Below the pieces are notes generated by a model, which worked only from the letters and a program-made list of their open reading frames with translations, made no database searches and had not been told where the DNA came from. Source: Candidatus Sumerlaeota bacterium (GTDB lineage Bacteria; Sumerlaeota; Sumerlaeia; JADFCT01). Taken from it: 9,541 nucleotides of DNA. A program made the translations under genes and the position numbers. Of this stretch, positions 4,760 to 9,541 are shown piece after piece. The stretch covers positions 1 through 9,541 of the forward strand of contig JAPLSP010000669.1 in the NCBI GenBank assembly GCA_026398575.1, given 5' to 3'. Position 1 is the first letter of the stretch. Each line of letters opens with the position of its first letter.

Positions 4760-7039
4760 GTGACTATTTCCCAATGGCTATTGATGTGGTGGATGGCGGC
4801 TCTGGGCTGCTTCGCTCAGGCCGCGTGCGCTGCCGGACTGCTTTCCAACGGCGGGTTTGAGGAGATGAGGCGGAGCGAATTGCTGGGGGGGCTTGATCCG
4901 AAGACCAGGGCTTTCTATGACGGCACGGGGGAGTCGGCTTTTCAGGACTGGGTTTTCGGGGGGCGATGGGAAGGCGGCAGCTACTCGAACTCCGTATCCG
5001 GCGAGGCGCGTTCGGGGCTGCGCTCATGCCAGATCACCTGCCAGCGCAAAGGGCGGGGCGGCATCGGGAGCGTGCCGCTGAAGTTCAAGGCCGGCGCGAG
5101 CATTCAGGTATCGGTTTGGGTGAAGGCGGCCGAGGCCAATGGCGGACGCGTCTTTCTGAATCTGGAAGGCACGCCGGGCGACGGCTGGAGCCACAAGGAA
5201 CTCAAGACGGGAACTTACGACTGGACGAAATTCACCCATCGGGCCGTTGTCCCGGAAGGCAAGACCGGCGCAGAGCAAACCATTGTTTTTTTCCTGTACT
5301 CGACTTGCGAAGGCTCGATATGGGTGGATGACTTCGAGGTTGAGACTGTGGATGTGAGTGCGGCGGGTGGGGGTAACACGCCGGGCGAGGGGAGCGCGGC
5401 GGGCGTGGCGGCTGGCGATTCCGCCGCCAGACCGAAGTTCGCCAAACCTATCGCCGAGCCGAAGGATTCGATTGGCTACCGGGTGAACGTGGTTTCAGCG
5501 ATGGAGAAGGTTTTTCGTGAGGACGATTACGCGGCGACGATCAGCGCAGCGGTTGTGATCGCCTCGGCGCGGAACGAATATGAATCAGCGCAGATTGTGA
5601 TCGAGGCGCCGTGGCGCGCGGTCACGGTCGAGGACGTCCGGATGCCGGAGTTGCGCGGCCCCGGCGGCGCGGTCATTGCGGCGAACGCGCTGAAATGGGA
5701 TAGAGTCGAGTACATCCAGACGACGCAGGAGCCAGCCTACTTCACCGAGCGCGGCCTGGGCTGGTATCCGGACCCGCTGATGCCGGCCGGGGCGTTCACG
5801 GTCGAAAAACTCTCCCGCACGCCGGTTTGGATTACGCTCAAAACGCCGGCGGACTGTCCCGCAGGGCAATACACGGGCGCGATAACGATTGCGCCGGCGG
5901 GATTGAAAGCAGCGACGGTTCCCGTCACGCTGACGGTCTGGGACTTCGCGCTGACGGACCAGACCCACCTGCGCACGATGACCTGGCTTCCCGGAGGAGT
6001 GATCCGCGCGTGGTACGGCCATCCGTGGACGCCTGAAGGCGATCGGAAGCAGGCCGAGGCCATGCGAAACTACGAGGATTTCATGCTCGATCATCGCCTC
6101 GGTCCTGGCGGCGAAATCTCCGCTGACGATGCCACGCTGACGCGTTTGATTGGACGCGGCATGAATGCATTCATCGTGGGCACGGCGCCGAACCTGAAGC
6201 GCGAGAAGAAGACCGAATACACGCCGGAGTTCATCGAGCAGTTCACGAAAAAACTTCAAACCGCCGGCAGTCGCCTGCGCGAGAAGGGCTGGCTGAACAA
6301 GGCATACGTTTATGTCTATGACGAAGCGCCTCGCGCCGCGTGGCCGGAGGTCAAGAAGATTGACCGTGCGATCCATGCGGCGGCGCCGGAGTTGCGCATC
6401 CTGCAATGCCTCAATGAGCCTGAAGGCGTCAAGGAGTTGACCGGCTTTGCGGATGTCTTCGACGTGTACGTCGCGCAGTATCACAAGACGGGGGTGGCGG
6501 CGTCGCAGAAAAAAGGCGCAGAGGTGTGGCTGGCCGTGTGTTGCTATCCGATGGACCACCCCAATTTTTTCCTCGAATATCCGCTGCTCGATCTGCGCGT
6601 GACGCCCTGGCTTTGCTGGAAGTACAAGGCGGGCGGGTTCGAGTATTGGTCCCCGGCTTCCTGGGGCGCCAATTGGCAGAAAAAAGGCGACAAATGGCCG
6701 AAGGTTCCCTGGGTGGCCAACACGTTCGGGCGCTACAACGGCGATGGACATTTGATCTATCCCGGCGATGGATTGAAGCCCTATTCCTCGCTCCGCTTTG
6801 AGGCGCTGCGCGACGGATTCGAAGACTATGAATATCTCTGGACTCTGGCCTCGCTCTTGAAGCAGGCCGAAGCAGCGGGCAAGGGCGGCGCCGCTGTGGA
6901 CGAGGCGCGCCGGCTCTGCTCCCTGGACGAACTCGTCAAGGAAAACGGGGTCTATGCGACGGACACTGGGAAATATGCCGCCTACCGCCAAAAACTGGCG
7001 GGCGCCATTGTGGCGATGAAGTCAATGATGAGGAAATAA
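4760..7039 (+). CDS. Secreted DUF4091/GH123-like glycoside hydrolase with N-terminal carbohydrate-binding module
   Basis: The GTG start at 4760 has AAGAGG (4745-4750) nine bases upstream and gives a complete signal peptide (residues 1-25, cleavage near CAA-G). Residues about 27-197 form a jelly-roll module of the CBM4/9 type: it opens with NGGFEE (30-35), contains RSGLRSCQI and YDWTKFT, and ends WVDDFEVETV. A Gly/Ala/Ser-rich linker (about 198-225) leads to a beta-sandwich (about 240-390, with ARNEYESAQIVIEA) and a catalytic domain of the DUF4091/GH123 type (about 400-740). The D521-E522 pair in YVYVYDEAP matches the adjacent Asp-Glu pair that GH123 beta-N-acetylgalactosaminidases use in substrate-assisted catalysis, and DGFEDYEYLW (685-694) is the C-terminal hallmark of the family. 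The protein has 759 residues. Activity on GalNAc is inferred from the family; many DUF4091 proteins are distant from characterised members. The next gene starts two bases after the stop. Confidence 0.85.
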   Translation: MTISQWLLMWWMAALGCFAQAACAAGLLSNGGFEEMRRSELLGGLDPKTRAFYDGTGESAFQDWVFGGRWEGGSYSNSVSGEARSGLRSCQITCQRKGRGGIGSVPLKFKAGASIQVSVWVKAAEANGGRVFLNLEGTPGDGWSHKELKTGTYDWTKFTHRAVVPEGKTGAEQTIVFFLYSTCEGSIWVDDFEVETVDVSAAGGGNTPGEGSAAGVAAGDSAARPKFAKPIAEPKDSIGYRVNVVSAMEKVFREDDYAATISAAVVIASARNEYESAQIVIEAPWRAVTVEDVRMPELRGPGGAVIAANALKWDRVEYIQTTQEPAYFTERGLGWYPDPLMPAGAFTVEKLSRTPVWITLKTPADCPAGQYTGAITIAPAGLKAATVPVTLTVWDFALTDQTHLRTMTWLPGGVIRAWYGHPWTPEGDRKQAEAMRNYEDFMLDHRLGPGGEISADDATLTRLIGRGMNAFIVGTAPNLKREKKTEYTPEFIEQFTKKLQTAGSRLREKGWLNKAYVYVYDEAPRAAWPEVKKIDRAIHAAAPELRILQCLNEPEGVKELTGFADVFDVYVAQYHKTGVAASQKKGAEVWLAVCCYPMDHPNFFLEYPLLDLRVTPWLCWKYKAGGFEYWSPASWGANWQKKGDKWPKVPWVANTFGRYNGDGHLIYPGDGLKPYSSLRFEALRDGFEDYEYLWTLASLLKQAEAAGKGGAAVDEARRLCSLDELVKENGVYATDTGKYAAYRQKLAGAIVAMKSMMRK

Positions 7040-7041
7040 TC

Positions 7042-7302
7042 ATGGTGACCATTACAGTTCAGTGTCCTGATGAAGTGCTGATTTCTCTCAAGGAAGACTC
7101 TGAAACCTTCCCGCGTGAACTGACGCTGGCGGCCGCGATGAAGTTTTTTGAATTAGGCCGATTGTCATCAGGCCGGGCTGCAGAGTTGGCTGGAATATCG
7201 CGCGTCGAATTCTTGAGTCGCGCCGGAGAGTTCAAGGTTCCGGCGTGGGACTTGACGCGAGAGGAGTTGCGCGAGGATTTCCGCAACGCTGCGGGGCAAT
7301 AG
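7042..7302 (+). CDS. UPF0175 family antitoxin-like protein
   Basis: The 86-residue product has the UPF0175 layout: a short N-terminal strand (TITVQCPDEVLISL), a helix with ELTLAAAMKFFELGRLSSGR, the conserved RAAELAGISRVEFLSRAGEF helix-turn-helix-like core (about 45-64), and an acidic tail with LTREELREDF. Members are usually small DNA-binding antitoxins paired with a downstream PIN-like DUF3368 toxin. Here it begins two bases after the GH123-like stop, and its ribosome site GAGGAA (7030-7035) lies inside the end of that gene, so translation is probably coupled. No intact toxin follows: a 53-bp palindrome starts 66 bases after the stop. It may be an orphan antitoxin, a regulator, or the surviving half of a broken pair. 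The family call is good; the function here is open. Confidence 0.8.
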   Translation: MVTITVQCPDEVLISLKEDSETFPRELTLAAAMKFFELGRLSSGRAAELAGISRVEFLSRAGEFKVPAWDLTREELREDFRNAAGQ

Positions 7303-7367
7303 CCGCTCAGGCAATGCTTCAAAAAGCTGGGTGGCATTCAAATGCTGAGCAAGCGCGCATAAATGCA

Positions 7368-7420
7368 GGCAGAATCATTGAGGGCAGAATCATTATGATT
7401 CTGCCCTCAATGATTCTGCC
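7368..7420. repeat. Perfect 53-bp palindrome with internal repeats
   Basis: The arms 7368-7393 and 7395-7420 are exact 26-bp reverse complements around a single central T. Each arm itself contains two copies of GGCAGAATCATT (7368-7379 and 7383-7394 on the left side), so the structure is a palindrome built from a repeated 12-mer. No T-run follows (AAAACACAGG), so it is not a textbook intrinsic terminator, although as RNA it would fold very stably. A perfect arm match implies recent insertion or strong selection. It most resembles a small non-autonomous mobile or REP-like element. Confidence 0.85.
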
Positions 7421-7427
7421 AAAACAC

Positions 7428-7452
7428 AGGCGCTGAAATGTGAAGAGCGCCT
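7428..7452. repeat. Short stem-loop beside the 53-bp palindrome
   Basis: AGGCGCT (7428-7434) and AGCGCCT (7446-7452) are exact 7-bp complements around an 11-base loop. It starts seven bases after the large palindrome and may be part of the same element or of the transcript end. Nothing else supports a function. Confidence 0.4.
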
Positions 7453-7605
7453 ATACCAAGGATCTATGCATTGCGCTGCCATGTGGTTGTGCATTTCAAA
7501 GTATTGAGTCAGGTTCTTGAATTTTCTGTTTGGCGTGAATGGCTGCCTGATGCAATGCTTGAAGCATCTGAAAATGATCTTGATCAAAGGAACTTAAGCC
7601 AATGA
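7444..7605 (+). other. Open frame ending in ATGA overlap with the GH16 gene; possible gene relic
   Basis: After a TGA at 7441-7443 this frame is open for 53 codons and its TGA stop (7603-7605) overlaps the GH16 ATG as ATGA. The text looks protein-like (VLEFSVWREWLPDAMLEASE). However, there is no ATG near its beginning; only GTG at 7483 or 7489, or ATG at 7555 for 16 codons, could start it, and no ribosome site supports them. It lies where the toxin partner of the UPF0175 gene would end, so it could be the tail of a deleted gene. I cannot assign it to a family. Confidence 0.2.
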
Positions 7606-8564
7606 TTCGTATTACTGCAATTCTATTCGCGCTATTGATGACTGCATGGGCTGTGGCCGCGGAGACTCCGGGCGAACCTGGGAAGTCTGTGAGCAGGCCA
7701 GCGAAGCCGACGAATAAACAATGGACCCTCGCGGGGCCGCTTGGCGAAACGCCGAAGCGCGTCAGTGAAGAGGCGCCGCTTTCGGATCAGCAGAATCGCG
7801 GCGGATGGGTGAAGTTCGAGCCGATGTGGGATGAGTTCGATGGCGCGCAGCTCGATATAAGCAAATGGATCGTCGGCATGTCATGGTGGTTGGGACGCGC
7901 GCCGGCTTGGTTCAATCCGGCCAACGTCACGGTCAGCAGCGGGCAGTTGCATTTGACGATGCGCAAGGAGCAGGTTCCGCAGGAAATGGAGAAGCGCGGC
8001 TTCCATGATTATTCTTCGGCGGCGCTCCACACCAAGGCGCGGTCGAGTTTTGGGTACTACGAAGTCAAAGCGCGCCCGATGAATTCGGGCGGTTCCAGCT
8101 CGTTCTGGTTCCAGCAGGAAGATCAAAAAGAGTTTCCCAACTGGGCCACGGAGGTTGATGTTTTTGAAATCTGCGGCAAATCGGCGAAGTTCGAGCGCAA
8201 GTATCATACTACTCTGCACGTCTTCCGCACGCCGCAGGAGCAGCGGTATTGGAGCGTGGGCGGCGAATGGACGGCGCCGTGGCGGTTTGCGGATGGCTTC
8301 CATGTCTATGGCTTCGAGTGGCGGGCGGACGAGCTGCGCTGGTACGTGGACGGCGTCTTGGTGCATACGGTCGAGAACACGCACTGGCGCCAGCCGCTGT
8401 ATCTGATCTTCGACAGCGAGACGATGCCGGAGTGGTTCGGCATGCCCAATGACGCCGATCTGCCGTCAACGTTCAGCGTTGAGTACGTGCGGGCATGGAA
8501 ACGAAGCGGCGAGGATTCACCCAAAGCCGGCGCAACGGAGGATAAGGGGAAGGCCATGAACTAA
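7602..8564 (+). CDS. Secreted GH16 family glycoside hydrolase
   Basis: The 320-residue product begins with a signal peptide (MIRITAILFALLMTAWAVAA, cleavage near residue 20), then a short linker and a GH16 beta-jelly-roll domain (about 65-305). The active-site strand reads EVDVFE at 184-189: nucleophile E184, D186 and acid/base E189, in the E-x-D-x-x-E form with the extra beta-bulge residue seen in agarases, porphyranases, carrageenases and laminarinases. Supporting text includes WDEFDGAQLDISKW, FGYYEVKARPMNSGGSSSFW and FHVYGFEWRADELRWYVDG. The layout recalls the agarase/porphyranase side of GH16 more than plain laminarinases (whose motif is usually EIDIME), but the exact polysaccharide cannot be read off. 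The family cleaves internal beta-1,3 or beta-1,4 bonds with retention. The ATG is preceded by AAAGGAA (7586-7592). An AT-rich inverted repeat follows the stop. Confidence 0.9.
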   Translation: MIRITAILFALLMTAWAVAAETPGEPGKSVSRPAKPTNKQWTLAGPLGETPKRVSEEAPLSDQQNRGGWVKFEPMWDEFDGAQLDISKWIVGMSWWLGRAPAWFNPANVTVSSGQLHLTMRKEQVPQEMEKRGFHDYSSAALHTKARSSFGYYEVKARPMNSGGSSSFWFQQEDQKEFPNWATEVDVFEICGKSAKFERKYHTTLHVFRTPQEQRYWSVGGEWTAPWRFADGFHVYGFEWRADELRWYVDGVLVHTVENTHWRQPLYLIFDSETMPEWFGMPNDADLPSTFSVEYVRAWKRSGEDSPKAGATEDKGKAMN

Positions 8565-8570
8565 ATTCAT

Positions 8571-8702
8571 AATGTAAAATGAAAAATGAGAAATGTAAAA
8601 TGATAACCCATCCCGGCAACAGCATTACGCAGCCTTGCATCATTTGCCTGTCGCGCGCGGTCTCATTTTCAATTTCTCATTTTTCATTTTTCATTTTACA
8701 TT
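8571..8702. repeat. Long AT-rich inverted repeat after the GH16 gene
   Basis: The left arm 8571-8603 (AATGTAAAATGAAAAATGAG onward) and the right arm 8663-8702 are inverted copies. They match exactly over the outer 18 bp, then differ by one extra AAAATG-type unit and a few bases, around a GC-rich centre of about 59 bases. The arms are built from repeating AAAATG words. It could end transcription from either side, since the right arm is T-rich, or be a small MITE-like element. The positions and arm similarity are direct observation; the role is inference. The rest up to 8794 shows only the next gene's ribosome site. Confidence 0.75.
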
Positions 8703-8794
8703 GATAACAATGCCATAAGGTGGCCGACGCCGCATCCCAAAAGCTCTACGCAAAATGCGGAGAGCATTTAATCAAAAACTTAAGGAGGAAAGAT

Positions 8795-9541
8795 ATGATG
8801 GCAATTCCCATGCGCAAACTGTTCGTTGCTCTGTGTTGTTTCGCGCCGTCTTATTTCGCTTTCGCCGGCGAGCAGGCGCTGATTGTGGCGGATGAGATTC
8901 CGGCGATGGAAGTTCTCGCCAAGAAGCTCAAGGCGCAAGAAGGCATCGAAAGCAAGATCGTCAAGCAACCCGAAATGCCTGCCGACCTGGCGCCCTTCAT
9001 GGCGGTCATCGTTTACATCCACAAAGACCTGAGCGCGCCGGCGGAAAAGGCCTTCATCGAATACGCCAAGGGCGGCGGCAAGCTCATCGTCCTGCATCAT
9101 TCGATCAGTTCCGGCAAGCGCAAGAACAAGGAGTGGTTCAATTTCCTTGGCGTTTCGCTCCCGCAGGGCGACGTGGACAAGGGGGGCTACAAGTGGACTG
9201 AAGGGGTGACGCTGGATATTGTGAATCTCGCGCCGGATCATTTCATCACAAGGAACAAGGTGACATATCCGATTCAGGTCGCCTGCAAGCAATCGGATTC
9301 CGGGGGAGGGGAGAAATCGGCGCCGGGCGTCAAGCTCGAGGATTCGGAGGTTTATCTGAACCACGTCCTCAGCGGCTCTCGAACGGTCCTGCTCGGCCTC
9401 AAATACACCGACGCGAAAACCAGCGCGACGTATATGCAAGCGCACGCGGGGTGGATCAAGCCGGCGGATAAGGGGTGGGTCATCTATCTGATGCCCGGAC
9501 ACAGTGTGCGCGAGTTTGAGGACCCGACTTATAGCCGGATT
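8795..9541 (+). CDS. Exported ThuA-like protein, 3' end outside window
   Basis: The frame opens at 8795 behind a perfect AAGGAGG (8782-8788) six bases upstream and stays open for 249 codons to the window edge. A signal peptide (MRKLFVALCCFAPSYFAFAG, from residue 6) is followed by a ThuA-like, glutamine-amidotransferase-fold domain: ALIVADE, a DLAPFMAVIVYIHKDL strand, AFIEYAKGGGKLIVLHHSIS (nucleophile-elbow region without the amidotransferase Cys), EVYLNH, and near the end GWVIYLMPGHSVREFEDPTY, which matches the family's conserved GH..FE..... closing segment. ThuA proteins are named from a trehalose-utilisation operon and are common beside sugar-degradation genes in PVC bacteria, but their biochemical role is poorly defined; recent family work points to keto-sugar or glycoside metabolism. 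In-frame ATGs at 8795, 8798 and 8810 make the exact start uncertain by a few residues. Confidence 0.8.
   Translation, partial: MMAIPMRKLFVALCCFAPSYFAFAGEQALIVADEIPAMEVLAKKLKAQEGIESKIVKQPEMPADLAPFMAVIVYIHKDLSAPAEKAFIEYAKGGGKLIVLHHSISSGKRKNKEWFNFLGVSLPQGDVDKGGYKWTEGVTLDIVNLAPDHFITRNKVTYPIQVACKQSDSGGGEKSAPGVKLEDSEVYLNHVLSGSRTVLLGLKYTDAKTSATYMQAHAGWIKPADKGWVIYLMPGHSVREFEDPTYSRI

Noticed and set aside
5585..6991. 468-codon minus-strand open frame
   Set aside because: It is antisense to the GH123-like gene whose catalytic motifs are intact; composition is Arg/Ala-rich and no family is recognisable.
7368..7420. Intrinsic terminator for the GH123-UPF0175 pair
   Set aside because: The stem is far longer than usual, AT-rich at its tip, and no T-run follows on either strand; termination is possible but not the best explanation.
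8780..9502. 240-codon minus-strand open frame
   Set aside because: The opposite strand carries a signal peptide, a perfect Shine-Dalgarno and ThuA-like motifs; this frame is its shadow.

Overview
The window looks like a chromosomal piece of a GC-rich, free-living Gram-negative bacterium. The PVC group (Planctomycetota, Verrucomicrobiota, Lentisphaerota) or a neighbouring phylum such as Hydrogenedentota is my best guess. The reasons are a sparsely packed set of secreted, divergent glycoside hydrolases (a GH20-like protein, a DUF4091/GH123 protein, a GH16 protein), a ThuA-like protein, an eroded sialate O-acetylesterase and several kinds of intergenic palindrome. No rRNA, tRNA or marker gene is present, so this placement is inference.

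Layout. Positions 1-1038 (minus strand) hold the start of hflC and a complete hflK, overlapping by ATGA, with a good Shine-Dalgarno and a plausible sigma70-type promoter upstream. Positions 1200-1595 are a dense non-coding block: a 12-bp palindrome, four 36-bp hairpin repeats in a ++-- arrangement, a short perfect hairpin and a 67-bp imperfect palindrome. From 1781 onward all supported genes are on the plus strand: a Tat-exported GH20-like protein (1781-3379), a remnant of a sialate O-acetylesterase (about 3436-3662), a poorly coding stretch, a small and very AT-rich gene for a membrane protein (4100-4420), a large DUF4091/GH123-like secreted enzyme (4760-7039), a UPF0175 antitoxin-like gene two bases downstream (7042-7302), a perfect 53-bp palindrome (7368-7420), a secreted GH16 enzyme (7602-8564), a long AT-rich inverted repeat (8571-8702), and the first 249 codons of an exported ThuA-like protein that runs off the window (8795-9541).

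How they work together. GH20 and GH123 families act on beta-linked N-acetylhexosamines, sialate O-acetylesterases remove O-acetyl groups from glycans, and this GH16 has the E-x-D-x-x-E beta-bulge active site used on algal galactans and beta-glucans. The segment therefore reads as a loose polysaccharide-degradation neighbourhood acting outside the cytoplasm. There are no SusC/SusD-type transport genes or regulators in view, and the genes are separated by repeats, so they need not form one operon.

The most unusual content is the repeat layer. The hairpin cluster has a compensatory base-pair change in one copy. The 53-bp palindrome sits where a toxin gene would be expected after the UPF0175 gene. 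An AT-rich insert has about 26% GC in a background that is clearly GC-rich. I did not find a convincing new multi-gene system; the structured repeats are the best candidates for something undescribed.
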